DNA of 64,000 nt from Neptuniibacter sp048548695. Lineage in GTDB: Bacteria; Pseudomonadota; Gammaproteobacteria; Pseudomonadales; Balneatricaceae. The first letter of the stretch is position 1, and every line of letters begins with the position of its first letter. A model generated the notes under the pieces. The model was not told the DNA's origin. It saw nothing but the letters and a program-made list of their open reading frames with translations, and ran no database searches. Location: assembly GCF_048548695.1 (NCBI RefSeq), contig NZ_JBLYIF010000001.1; one strand, 5' to 3'. Shown in pieces: positions 24,819 to 34,086 of this stretch. A program made the position numbers and the translations under genes.

Positions 24819-27560
24819 GTGCCAACGAAATATCTGAAACGGTTTTTTAAACCTCAGTCTATCGCTGTGTTTGGTGCTTCCGAGCGGGAGTACAACATGG
24901 GGGGCATCGTTATTCAGAACCTGCAGGAGAGTGGTTTTGAAGGCAAACTATTTGCTGTGAATTCTCAAGGCTATGCGTCGGTACATGGTGTGCCCTGTGT
25001 TAGCAGCCTTCCGGAATTACCGGAATTACCTGATCTGGCGATTATCTGTTCACCACCTGAAACAGTACCTGACATTATTCGTGCCTTGGGTGCCAGTATG
25101 GTGAAAGCCGCCATGATTCTCACGGGTGGCTTATCTTACTCCGAGAATGATACAGAACGCAGCTTGCGTGACCAGGTGTGGGAAGCCGCCAGGCCTTATG
25201 GTATTCGCATTATGGGTCCAGATTGTATGGGTGTTTTGGTGCCTGGCCACAAAATGAATGCCAGCTATTCGCATATCAATATCCGCAAAGGCAAGGTGGC
25301 CTATATTGGTCAGTCTGGCACCCTGGGTACTGCCATGATTGATTGGGCAACGGGTCAGGAAATAGGTTTTTCCCACTTTTTAACGCTGGGCGATGGCGCG
25401 GATGTTGATCTGCCATCGGTGATTGATTATCTGTCGCAGGACCCCTATACCCACGCAATCTTGCTTCAGCTGAACAGGATTGATGGTTCCGCGCGGCATT
25501 TTATCTCTGCTGTGCGAGCTGCATCCCGCAATAAGTTGGTACTGGTACTGAAAAACAGTGCCTTTATTGGCGAACAGTCTCGTGCTGAGCTGGCGCCCGG
25601 CATCTATGACGATGATGTGGTTTATGACGCGGCGCTGCGGCGGGCCGGTGTGGTTCGGGTTGCTACTTCAGATGAGCTGTTTAATGCGCTGGAGACCCTG
25701 ACCCGCATGAAACCGATGCGCGGTGAACGGGTCGCCATGATTTGTAATGGTATGGGGCCTAATGCACTGGCCACAGAACGTTTGTTCAAAGATGGCGGAG
25801 AATTAGCACAACTCTCAGAAGACTCGGTTCAGCAATTGAGTGAGTTGCTACCCTCATACTGGAACCGGAAAAATCCAGTGGATTTGAATTCTGATGCAAC
25901 GCCCGATCGCTTTGCTGCTGCGGTGCGTGTTCTGACCAAAGATCCGGGTGTTGATGCTGTGCTGGTATTGCATTCACCCACCCGTTTGGCTCCCTCAGTG
26001 GCGACGGCTGATGAAGTGATTAAAATCGCCCGGAAAACCCCGCGTAATGTATTGACCTGCTGGATGGGTCGGGAAACGGCAATAGCGGCGCGAAACCTGT
26101 GTAATAGTGCGGGCATTTCGACGTTTCTGACGCCGGAAGAGTCTGTGGATGCGTTTATGCATATGGTGGACTTTCATCGCAACCAGGTGGTTATGCGCCA
26201 GACACCGGCACCTTTTATGGAGCAAAACTCCCAGAACCATAGCAGTGCCCGCCAGATGTTAAGCAATGCACTGGAACAAGGGCGTGACTACCTGACCCAT
26301 GAGGAGTCTGTCAGGTTATTGGATCTGTATAACATTCCAACCTCGGCTACGTATTATGCTGATGATGTCGCGGGTGTGATGGATATTGCCCGTAACCTTG
26401 ATTGCTCTGTCGCAATCAAAGCGTTGCACACTGAAAACCGCTACCCGTTCAGTTATGACATTAAACGCACGCAGCGTTGGCGTGATATGGCACAGGATCT
26501 GTATTCACTGGCAGAGATTGAGCGTGCCAGTGTTAACCTTTCGTACCGCACGATGGAAAGTTATGGTGATGATAGTCTGCAGGGGTATTGCGTGCAGGAG
26601 ATGAAGCGTGGCTTCCAGTCGTTACAGATCAACCTGGGTATTACCCGGGACCCTACGTTTGGGCCAATGATTGTTTTTGGTATAGGTGGCCATTCCGTTG
26701 ATGTGATTGCCGATCGTCATGTGATGTTGCCGCCGTTGAACATGTCTCTGGCACTGGAACTGGTTCGTCAGTCAAGGATTAGCCGGATCATAGATGAGAA
26801 CAGCTACCAGCCGGATCGTGACAAGGAAACACTGAGTGAATTATTGGTGACGCTATCGGGTATGGTCGTTGATCTGCCGAATCTGAAGTGCCTGGAAATC
26901 AATCCGTTACTGCTGAATAAAAGCGGTTTACTGGTTATGGATGCTTGCGCCTCGATTACGGCCGAACCTGCCCGACTGTCTATCTCGCCTTATCCTGAGC
27001 ATCTGACGGAGTCAATCAGTCTCAAATCCGGACGCCCGGCGACCATTAGAGCCATTCGTGGTGAAGATGAACCCAATCATCTTGAGTTTTATAACAAGCT
27101 CAGTCCACAGTCGATCCGGTTGCGTTATTTTTATAGCAGAGGGGTGCCAACCCACCATGAGCTGGCGACCTGGACGCAGATCGATTATGACCGTGAGATG
27201 GCGTTTATTATCTCAGCCGATAAACTGGATGGCCCCGGTACCGAGACGCTGGGTGTGGTTCGTGCTGTGACCGATGCGGATAACGTACGAGCTGAATTTA
27301 GTGTGGTAATAAGGGATGACCTGCAGGGTGAAGGTCTTGGTGTCATTCTGATGTCGAGGATAGTCGACTACTGCCGTGAACGAGGTATTTTGCAACTGGT
27401 GGGCTCTACGCTGAATACCAATAAGGGTATGCAGGGGCTTGCTGCTAAACTGGGTTTTAACGTTAGCTATAACACTGAAGAAGATGTTGTCGATATGAAA
27501 ATGTTGTTGAATCAGCCAGCAGAGGACTGGCAGCGAGCTCGTTTACATCTGCCCGTATAA
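24819..27560 (+). CDS. Protein lysine acetyltransferase Pat-type (acyl-CoA synthetase-like domain plus GNAT)
   Basis: 913 residues. The first about 700 residues are an NDP-forming acyl-CoA synthetase-like region: CoA-binding Rossmann part (SIAVFGASEREYNMGGIV, 15-32; GPDCMGVLVPG; GQSGTLGTAM) and an ATP-grasp part (from about 480; INLGITRDPTFGPMIVFGIGG). A GNAT domain follows (about 745-880; GVILMSRIVDYCRERGILQL). This matches PatZ/YfiQ, which acetylates and inactivates acetyl-CoA synthetase and other proteins. Start is GTG; an in-frame TAA lies six bases upstream, so no longer form is possible. Two TGC-rich dyads precede it. Confidence 0.93.
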   Translation: MPTKYLKRFFKPQSIAVFGASEREYNMGGIVIQNLQESGFEGKLFAVNSQGYASVHGVPCVSSLPELPELPDLAIICSPPETVPDIIRALGASMVKAAMILTGGLSYSENDTERSLRDQVWEAARPYGIRIMGPDCMGVLVPGHKMNASYSHINIRKGKVAYIGQSGTLGTAMIDWATGQEIGFSHFLTLGDGADVDLPSVIDYLSQDPYTHAILLQLNRIDGSARHFISAVRAASRNKLVLVLKNSAFIGEQSRAELAPGIYDDDVVYDAALRRAGVVRVATSDELFNALETLTRMKPMRGERVAMICNGMGPNALATERLFKDGGELAQLSEDSVQQLSELLPSYWNRKNPVDLNSDATPDRFAAAVRVLTKDPGVDAVLVLHSPTRLAPSVATADEVIKIARKTPRNVLTCWMGRETAIAARNLCNSAGISTFLTPEESVDAFMHMVDFHRNQVVMRQTPAPFMEQNSQNHSSARQMLSNALEQGRDYLTHEESVRLLDLYNIPTSATYYADDVAGVMDIARNLDCSVAIKALHTENRYPFSYDIKRTQRWRDMAQDLYSLAEIERASVNLSYRTMESYGDDSLQGYCVQEMKRGFQSLQINLGITRDPTFGPMIVFGIGGHSVDVIADRHVMLPPLNMSLALELVRQSRISRIIDENSYQPDRDKETLSELLVTLSGMVVDLPNLKCLEINPLLLNKSGLLVMDACASITAEPARLSISPYPEHLTESISLKSGRPATIRAIRGEDEPNHLEFYNKLSPQSIRLRYFYSRGVPTHHELATWTQIDYDREMAFIISADKLDGPGTETLGVVRAVTDADNVRAEFSVVIRDDLQGEGLGVILMSRIVDYCRERGILQLVGSTLNTNKGMQGLAAKLGFNVSYNTEEDVVDMKMLLNQPAEDWQRARLHLPV

Positions 27561-27572
27561 CCACTCAGCGAA

Positions 27573-27941
27573 TTACAGGTTGGGGCAGTACATGTCGTGT
27601 AAAGTATGAATGATACGCTTGGCTGTATCGCCTTCAAGAGAATAATAGATCGTTTGTGAGGCCCGGCGGGTTTTTACCAGACGATCTTTGCGCAGAACTG
27701 CCAGGTGCTGGGATAGGGCAGACTGGCTCAGCTCCAGACAGCGATTTAATTCGGTGACTGAGAGTTCTTTATCATCAAGATGACACAGAATCAGCAGGCG
27801 ACTTTCGTTGCCCAGCGCCCGCATTAACTTGGCTGCTTTTGATGCATTCTCACGCATCATTTCCATATCGGGGGTGCCGTAGGCGGTTACCGGTGCATGC
27901 GCTGTGTGCGTATTGAGACTGCTAGCCAAGGGATCCTCCAT
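27573..27941 (-). CDS. ArsR/SmtB family regulator with SqrR/BigR-type cysteine pair
   Basis: 122 residues; winged helix with LRKDRLVKTRRASQTIYYSL. Cys53 (in LLILCHL) and Cys119 (in HDMYCPN) are 66 residues apart, the same spacing as the persulfide-sensing pair of SqrR (41/107) and BigR (42/108). A third Cys68 lies in the recognition region. The usual ArsR metal motif ELCVCDL is absent. It is therefore more likely a reactive-sulfur or redox sensor than a metal sensor. It sits between pat (convergent) and a divergent universal stress gene; no sulfide oxidase gene is adjacent. The AT-rich upstream dyad around TATAAGTATATA (27951-27962) may be its operator. Confidence 0.88.
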   Translation of the reverse strand: MEDPLASSLNTHTAHAPVTAYGTPDMEMMRENASKAAKLMRALGNESRLLILCHLDDKELSVTELNRCLELSQSALSQHLAVLRKDRLVKTRRASQTIYYSLEGDTAKRIIHTLHDMYCPNL

Positions 27942-28070
27942 TTATTGTCTATAAGTATATAAAAACCAGAAATATAGTGGGGTTTTAACCCACAGATACT
28001 AACTCAGTTGTATCCACTTGATCAATTATTTAACTAATTAAACCAAGGTATTTAATAATTTAAGTAATTG

Positions 28071-28084
28071 CTGATTTAGATCAG
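28071..28084. promoter_or_regulatory. Possible FNR/Anr-like site upstream of universal stress gene
   Basis: CTGATTTAGATCAG, a symmetric 14-mer with two changes (outermost bases) from TTGATnnnnATCAA, 90 bases upstream of the start codon. Universal stress genes are often FNR/Anr targets in related bacteria. Confidence 0.35.
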
Positions 28085-28173
28085 GCTGGTCTAGTGCTTA
28101 AGGCGTAATAAGTGGCAAAAAAACTGCCTGCGCACCAGAATGAAAGCAGCTGGTAAGATAAGGAATCTGGCAA

Positions 28174-29109
28174 ATGAAAAAACTTATGGTGCATATCGAT
28201 GAACGGCACGACCCAGGCATCCTGCTGGAGAAGACCGCTTATCTGGCACGTCAGTTTAACAGTAAGGTAGAACTGTTTAGCTGTTGTTATAACCGCTCCA
28301 TTGCCCAGGGGCTGATGTTTGATCGAGAACAACAGGGGCATGCTGAGCACGCCTACATGCGGCAGCAAGAAGCGCAATTGGAGAAACTGGCGTCACCGCT
28401 GTTGAATGCCGGCATCGAAATATCCTGGGACCTGTGCTGGGATCGCCATACCGCGGAAGCGGTGGTGCGCAAAGTGTTGCGTTATCAACCAGACCTTCTG
28501 TTACAGGCCGTCGCGCCGCACCATACTGGATTAGGACGTTTTTTGTTTGCCCCGGTCGACTGGCAGGTGGCCCGGAAATCTCCGGCGCCTGTGCTTTTTG
28601 TCAAAGAACAGCCGTGGGGGGATTTGCTGCGCATGGCTGCTTGCATTGATCCGTTGCATGAAACCGATCAGAGCGGGGCGCTGGATCGTAAATTACTTGA
28701 TATGGCGACAGAACTTGCTCAGCAAGGATTTGCCGAACTGGATATTGTGCATTGCTTCAATACATTACCCCATGAAGCAATCTTTGATGAACATATGGTA
28801 CTGGATTATCGTAACCTGCAGGATAATGTTCAACTTCACCATCGCCAGGCATTGATCAAATTACTGGCCCCTTACCAACGTCAAGTTGATGACCCTGAGG
28901 TTCACCTTTTACACGGTGAAACCGATCAGATGCTTGCCAGTTTTGCGGCGGAACAGCACAGCGATATTCTGATTATGGGTGCGGTTGCGCGCAGTGTGCT
29001 GGATCGGGTGCTGCTGGGCAGCACCATGGAGCGGGTGGTCGATCGGGTAAATTGTGATGTTTTATTGATTAAACACCCGGATTTTCAGTGTCCGGTAAGC
29101 GAATCCTGA
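28174..29109 (+). CDS. Tandem-domain universal stress protein, UspE-like
   Basis: 311 residues made of two Usp domains. The second carries the ATP-binding signature region GAVARSVLDRVLLGSTMERVV (about 270-290, read as G-A-V-x9-G-S-T) while the first is divergent. UspE-type proteins are cytoplasmic and support survival under starvation and low oxygen. Divergent from the ArsR gene with a 232-base AT-rich spacer that contains an FNR/Anr-like dyad. Its stop is directly next to that of the convergent xthA. Confidence 0.9.
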   Translation: MKKLMVHIDERHDPGILLEKTAYLARQFNSKVELFSCCYNRSIAQGLMFDREQQGHAEHAYMRQQEAQLEKLASPLLNAGIEISWDLCWDRHTAEAVVRKVLRYQPDLLLQAVAPHHTGLGRFLFAPVDWQVARKSPAPVLFVKEQPWGDLLRMAACIDPLHETDQSGALDRKLLDMATELAQQGFAELDIVHCFNTLPHEAIFDEHMVLDYRNLQDNVQLHHRQALIKLLAPYQRQVDDPEVHLLHGETDQMLASFAAEQHSDILIMGAVARSVLDRVLLGSTMERVVDRVNCDVLLIKHPDFQCPVSES

Positions 29110-29928
29110 TCAGTCCAGTGTCAACTCTGCCCAGATGGGCGCGTGATCAGAGGGCTTCTCCATACCACGGATCGCGTAGTCAACGCCGGCATCGCTGCAC
29201 TTTGCCAGCAGCGGTGCAGTGAGCAAGATACCATCAATGCGAAGACCGCGTTTGGGTTCATCGTCAAACCCCCGTGAACGGTAATCAAACCAACTGAACA
29301 CATTATCCGTAGCTGGGTAAAGGCTGCGAAAACAGTCGCTGAGTCCCCAATCAGTTAACCGTTGATACCACTCGCGTTCTTCGGGTTGGAAGCTGGATTT
29401 GCCGGTTTTCAACCAGCGTTTGCGGTTGGCTTCACCAATGCCGATATCCAGATCCAGAGGGGAAATATTTAAATCACCCATTACCAGTAGCGGCTGAGTG
29501 GGATCACACTCTTGTTCTAGATAATGCTGTAGCTCGGCATAAAAGCGACGCTTGGCGGGGAACTTGGTTTCGTGGTGGATGCTCTCGCCCTGAGGGAAAT
29601 AACCGTTGATGACTCGCAGGGTGCTGCCGTTGGCGCAGGCATAGTCAGCGATTATCAGTCTTTTCTGTGCAGCTTCATCATCGTGGCTGAAACCTTTTTG
29701 TACCTTGAGCGGCACCATGCGTGAGAGCAGGCAGACGCCATAGTGACCTTTTTGGCCGTGTATCTCGACATGGTAGCCCATGGCCTCAACCTCAGCGAGG
29801 GGGAAAGCATCATCGTGCACTTTTGTTTCTTGTAAGCCAATAATATCAGGCTGATGCTGGTCAATAACCGTCTGTAACTGGTGCAACCTGGCACGTATAC
29901 CGTTGACGTTAAAGCAGACTATTTTCAT
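29110..29928 (-). CDS. xthA: Exodeoxyribonuclease III
   Basis: 272 residues from the ATG at 29928 (MKIVCFNVNGIRAR); an in-frame TTG six bases earlier is less likely. EEP-fold nuclease of the XthA group: N-terminal FNVNGIRARL, metal-ligand Glu in GLQETKVHD (about 32-40), MGDLNISPLDLDIG (about 150-163) with the catalytic Asp and Asn, and the C-terminal SDHAPIWAEL (about 261-270). It repairs abasic sites and trims 3' blocking groups. Stands alone; convergent with usp. Confidence 0.95.
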   Translation of the reverse strand: MKIVCFNVNGIRARLHQLQTVIDQHQPDIIGLQETKVHDDAFPLAEVEAMGYHVEIHGQKGHYGVCLLSRMVPLKVQKGFSHDDEAAQKRLIIADYACANGSTLRVINGYFPQGESIHHETKFPAKRRFYAELQHYLEQECDPTQPLLVMGDLNISPLDLDIGIGEANRKRWLKTGKSSFQPEEREWYQRLTDWGLSDCFRSLYPATDNVFSWFDYRSRGFDDEPKRGLRIDGILLTAPLLAKCSDAGVDYAIRGMEKPSDHAPIWAELTLD

Positions 29929-30104
29929 GATCAAACCCTTGGCTACTTGCTTAAGAGCCGCCTATCTTAGTCATTACAACAGCAGTTGCAAGCTGGCGGG
30001 ATAAGGCCTGGCTATGAGGACAGTTGGCGCAAGCAATTGGCAGTTGTTCGACGACGAGGTTAGAGTAGGGCCAGTTTTTTGGCCGTTGCGCAGAGGAGAG
30101 TTGC

Positions 30105-31463
30105 GTGTCTGAGTTTGATTTTGATCTGTTTGTCATTGGTGCGGGTTCTGGTGGTGTCAGGGCGGGGCGTATGGCTGCTGCCATGGGGGTACGGGTTGCG
30201 ATTGCTGAGGACCTTCACCTTGGGGGCACCTGTGTCAATGTGGGCTGTGTGCCAAAGAAATTATTTGTGTATGCCTCGCACTTTGCGGAAGAGTTTGGGC
30301 ATGCCACCGGTTTTGGCTGGCAGCATCAACAGCCTCAGTTTGATTGGCAAACACTACGTGACAACAAAACCCGTGAAATTGAGCGCCTCAATGAGGTGTA
30401 TCAAAATATGCTGGTCAACGCCGGTTGCGAATTGATTCATGGCCGCGCCACTTTGGTGGGGCCGCACACAGTCTCCGTGGCGGGAAGACAGTACTCCGCC
30501 GAACGTATACTTATTGCGGTGGGAGGCTGGCCGCATATTCCAGATATTCCCGGTCGGGAACATGTTATCAGTTCCAATGAAGCTTTTTATTTGGAGCAGT
30601 TCCCTCAGCGGGTAGTGGTCGTTGGCAGCGGTTATATTGGGGTTGAGTTTGCGGGAATTTTCAAGGGTCTTGGCGCTGAAACCAGACTGATTTACCGCGG
30701 TGAGCAGATTCTCAGAGGCTTCGATCAGGAAGTGCGTGAGTTCACAGCAACAGAAATAGCGAAGAAGGGCGTTCAGCTATATCCTAATACTCAGATTGAA
30801 GCCGTTACCAAACAGTCTGATGGCAGCCTGTTATTGCAGCTGGCAAACGGAGAACAACTGACCACCGATTTGGTGATGTATGCCACTGGACGCAAACCCA
30901 AGGTGCAAGGCTTGGGGCTTGAGGGTTTGGGTATCGCTCAGGCACCTAATGGCGCCATTGTTGTTAATGACCAGTTCCAGACCTCAGTATCTTCTGTCTA
31001 TGCGATTGGCGATGTTATTGACCGGATGCAATTGACGCCAGTGGCGCTGGCCGAGGGTACGGCGCTGGTGAAAAGCCTGTATGGTGATAATCCGCAACAG
31101 GTGGATTATGAGTTGATCCCGACGGCCGTATTTTGTCAGCCAAATATTGGCACTGTCGGCTTGACTGAAGAACAGGCGCGTGAGCGTTATGCAAAAATTG
31201 AAGTTTACCGTTCAAACTTTCGTGCCATGAAGCATACTCTGAGTGGCAGTGAGGAACGCACTCTGATGAAACTGCTGGTGGATGCTGAATCTCGGCGGGT
31301 GGTTGGTGTGCATATGGTTGGCGCAGAGGCCGGCGAAATTATTCAGGGCATTGCTATCGCACTGAAGGCGGGCGCCACTAAAGAGGTATTTGATGCCACG
31401 ATAGGGATTCACCCGACATCTGCGGAAGAGTTTGTCACCATGCGTGAGCCGGTCAGCAACTAA
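30105..31463 (+). CDS. gor: Glutathione-disulfide reductase
   Basis: 452 residues, GTG start with GAGGAG upstream. FAD-binding GAGSGGVRAGRMAA (12-25), redox-active disulfide GGTCVNVGCVPKKL (about 40-53), NADPH-binding VVGSGYIGVEFAG (about 169-181), second FAD motif VYAIGDV (about 301-307) and the catalytic His in GIHPTSAEE near the C-terminus. Keeps glutathione reduced using NADPH in the cytoplasm. Stop codon overlaps that of the convergent DUF2238 gene by 4 bases. Confidence 0.95.
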   Translation: MSEFDFDLFVIGAGSGGVRAGRMAAAMGVRVAIAEDLHLGGTCVNVGCVPKKLFVYASHFAEEFGHATGFGWQHQQPQFDWQTLRDNKTREIERLNEVYQNMLVNAGCELIHGRATLVGPHTVSVAGRQYSAERILIAVGGWPHIPDIPGREHVISSNEAFYLEQFPQRVVVVGSGYIGVEFAGIFKGLGAETRLIYRGEQILRGFDQEVREFTATEIAKKGVQLYPNTQIEAVTKQSDGSLLLQLANGEQLTTDLVMYATGRKPKVQGLGLEGLGIAQAPNGAIVVNDQFQTSVSSVYAIGDVIDRMQLTPVALAEGTALVKSLYGDNPQQVDYELIPTAVFCQPNIGTVGLTEEQARERYAKIEVYRSNFRAMKHTLSGSEERTLMKLLVDAESRRVVGVHMVGAEAGEIIQGIAIALKAGATKEVFDATIGIHPTSAEEFVTMREPVSN

Positions 31464-32101
31464 GCCGTCTTTAGCAACGCCTTGATCTGTTTGTCATGCC
31501 AGGCGGATAAGCAGATCAAGGCACTTACTGCACCGACCAAGGCAAACGCCATATCGCTTTGGGTATCCCAAACATAACCCTGGGTGCCCAGAAAGGCTTC
31601 AGCGGCTGTACCGCTGAGTTCTGCGACCCACCATTCAATCAGTTCATAGAAGGCACTGAAGGCAAGGCAGACACTGATCACCATCAGTGAGCGCCAGCCA
31701 TTGCCATTCACCACCTGGAATCGGATCAATATCTCCCGCGCCAGAATAGCCGGTGCAAACCCCTGCATAAAATGACCGACTTTATCGTAATGATTGCGCT
31801 CAAAGCCAAGCGGTTGTTTTAACCAGTCAAAGAGAGGGACTTCTGCATAGGTGTAGTGTCCGCCAACCATCAATACCACAGCATGCACCAGAATGAGCAT
31901 ATAAAGCAGTGGGGTAAGAGGAAAACGGCTACGGGTGAGTGTCAGCAATATCAGACCAATCAGTGCCGGTAATACCTCTAGAAACCAAGTAAAAAGATCC
32001 TTGGGATTAATGGCAGACCAGCCTAAAACGGCAATAAACATGCTCAACCAGAGACCTGTTGCCGGAGTGAAGTAACGAGGCTGTGTCATCGGTCTGTGCA
32101 T
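31460..32101 (-). CDS. DUF2238 (YjdF-like) membrane protein
   Basis: 213 residues, about six membrane helices, matching DUF2238: YTYAEVPLFDWLKQPLGFER (about 77-96), NHYDKVGHFMQGFAPAI and the C-terminal GTQGYVWDTQSDMAFALVGA. The conserved YDKxGHFxQG and WDTQSDM motifs carry the family's polar residues. Function unknown. AAGGA precedes the ATG by 9 bases. Confidence 0.88.
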   Translation of the reverse strand: MHRPMTQPRYFTPATGLWLSMFIAVLGWSAINPKDLFTWFLEVLPALIGLILLTLTRSRFPLTPLLYMLILVHAVVLMVGGHYTYAEVPLFDWLKQPLGFERNHYDKVGHFMQGFAPAILAREILIRFQVVNGNGWRSLMVISVCLAFSAFYELIEWWVAELSGTAAEAFLGTQGYVWDTQSDMAFALVGAVSALICLSAWHDKQIKALLKTA

Positions 32102-32235
32102 GCTGAGTGTCCTTGCTACCGAATATCGGGGAGTATAGCTGTCACTTTAATTCACGGTATTTTGCCATATAGGTTGGCTGACACCACATTTTGTCATCTT
32201 GGTTTGGTGTAGTAGTTGCAAACAGCGGAGGTGAT

Positions 32236-32766
32236 ATGACCCTTAAACAGCACTTTGAACTACTTGCTCAATACAACCAGTGGTTAAATGAAAAGTTGTA
32301 CAGCCTTTGTATCGAATTACCAGATGATCAGTTGATCGATGTTACCAGTCTTCATCATTGCTCCATATTTGGTTTGTTACAAGCGGCTGTACAGCTTGAT
32401 CAGCAGTGGCTGGCCCGCTTTGCCAGCCACCCTGCAGGATTTGTTGCTTTGCTGGATTTGCGTCAGGTGACGGACACAGGGATGCCGGAAACACAGCAGC
32501 CTGATTTATCCAGCCTGTGGCGACTTCGTAACCGGTTGGACCAGCGCATTTTGGCATTATGTGACGAACTGGAGGTGTGCCATCTGGCCTATCCATTGGT
32601 GTACGAAAATCGGCAACATAATCGGTTTGAAAAGCGGTTTGGCTATTTATTACAGCATCTGTTTAATCAGCAGACGTTGGCGCGAGGTGGATTGATCATC
32701 GCTTTGCAGCAGCAGGGTATCGTACCCGATACCACTGAACTGCTGGCGGTGATTCCTGAGGCTTGA
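32236..32766 (+). CDS. DinB-fold protein lacking the usual metal-binding histidines
   Basis: 176 residues from the ATG at 32236, which has a strong GGAGGTG site; upstream in-frame ATG rejected. The four-helix DinB pattern is clear (QYNQWLNEKLYSL near 11-23; CSIFGLLQAAVQLDQQWLAR; LLQHLFNQQTLARGG near 143-157). In canonical DinB proteins these segments read like SIFGTLNHLLxxD and HLFNHQTHHRGQ, with three histidines binding a divalent metal. Here the positions hold Ala, Gln and Leu. It is therefore a DinB fold that has probably lost the metal site, so thiol-S-transferase type activity is unlikely. Its role is unknown. Confidence 0.8.
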   Translation: MTLKQHFELLAQYNQWLNEKLYSLCIELPDDQLIDVTSLHHCSIFGLLQAAVQLDQQWLARFASHPAGFVALLDLRQVTDTGMPETQQPDLSSLWRLRNRLDQRILALCDELEVCHLAYPLVYENRQHNRFEKRFGYLLQHLFNQQTLARGGLIIALQQQGIVPDTTELLAVIPEA

Positions 32767-32783
32767 GTATGGTCTTGGCGTTT

Positions 32784-33809
32784 TTAATCCGCCAGGTGCA
32801 CCATGTTGCGACCGTTTTGTTTGGCAGAGTACAGTGCGCTGTCAGCGCGGGAAATAAGACTCTCAGAGGTCTCTCCGGATGACAGTTGCGCGACGCCAAA
32901 CGAGGCGCTGATTGAACTGATAACAGAGCCGTTGGTTTTTTGCTTGATTCTGATCGCCTGTACTTTGGTGCGCAGCATTTCTGCCACAACAGCTGCTTTA
33001 TGCGCACTGCAATCTGGCAGGATGACTGCAAATTCTTCACCGCCGTAACGCACTGGAATCATAGGTTCTGGGCAATTTAATTGCATCAATTTACCCACAT
33101 GCTGTAACACCTTGTCACCCATTTGATGGCCGTAGGTGTCGTTAAACTTTTTGAAGTGATCAACATCCAGCATCATCAGTGATAAACCGCTGGGAATGTT
33201 GCTACGGGTCAGTTGTTCAAGTTCCTGGTCAAAGGTGCGCCGGTTGTAGAGGCCGGTCAGCACATCAATTGACGCATCCTGTTGGGATTTTCGCAGTTCC
33301 TGCTTGAGCGTGTCGATCTCCTGTTGCGCATCCTCGATCCGTTTTTGAAAACCACGGGTGGATTGATTCATCGATAGGGTATATTGCGATAGCGTCTGAA
33401 TAATCGTTTCGAGGGATGGCCCGCTGTCATTATTTTGTTTTGACTGCAGGGCATCCAGGCTACTTTCAAGCACCTCGCTGAAATCAGCGCTCTTGCGGGC
33501 GGCACTGTCTGCATGGTTATGCAGGTCATTGATCATGGCAACCAATTGATCCTGCATTTTCCCGGTTTTGCTGACTTCGTTGCCCAGCATATGCTCGCGA
33601 AACATCTTTTCGCTTAGCAGGTTCGGGCAAGTGCCATAGGTCTGCAGAGTCTTGTCGAGCTGCAAGTTGAGAGCCGGTAGACGTTTCGATACATAGGTAT
33701 ACCAAAGCGCGTAATTCAAAGGGTTGGGGGGGATCTGGTGCTTGACCATAAGTGGAACCGCCTGACGAAGATACTGGGCGGCCTGATTATTATTATCGGC
33801 AAATTTCAT
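32784..33809 (-). CDS. Diguanylate cyclase (GGDEF)
   Basis: 341 residues from ATG at 33809; a GTG at 33854 would add 15. N-terminal helical region (about 1-165) with a coiled coil (KRIEDAQQEIDTLKQELRKS, about 151-170), then a GGDEF domain with the active-site GGEEF in RYGGEEFAVILP, plus LTGLYNRR and DVDHFKKFND. Should make c-di-GMP. No transmembrane segment, so cytoplasmic. The N-terminal region (PLMVKHQIPPNPLNYALWYTYV) is a sensor-like segment seen in gammaproteobacterial DGCs, ligand unknown. Confidence 0.92.
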   Translation of the reverse strand: MKFADNNNQAAQYLRQAVPLMVKHQIPPNPLNYALWYTYVSKRLPALNLQLDKTLQTYGTCPNLLSEKMFREHMLGNEVSKTGKMQDQLVAMINDLHNHADSAARKSADFSEVLESSLDALQSKQNNDSGPSLETIIQTLSQYTLSMNQSTRGFQKRIEDAQQEIDTLKQELRKSQQDASIDVLTGLYNRRTFDQELEQLTRSNIPSGLSLMMLDVDHFKKFNDTYGHQMGDKVLQHVGKLMQLNCPEPMIPVRYGGEEFAVILPDCSAHKAAVVAEMLRTKVQAIRIKQKTNGSVISSISASFGVAQLSSGETSESLISRADSALYSAKQNGRNMVHLAD

Positions 33810-34086
33810 AACGCTACGCTCTAGATAACTGACACTAATACTGAAATTTCGCACCCGGTGAGATTGACACTAGAGGCCGATGGGCGGGCTCAAAAAGAGA
33901 TGCGAAACATAAATGTCTTATCCATGACAATTTATCCCTATTATTTATAGGTATAATTCTTATCGGCCTTACTGGCAGATGTTTGAAAGATATTTCTAAT
34001 TTTATTAAAAAGTCGTATCAGGTGTGGTGCTGATTCTTTAATAGTACGCAGCTAACCTGCCATCGGCAATATAGAGATAAGTACAG

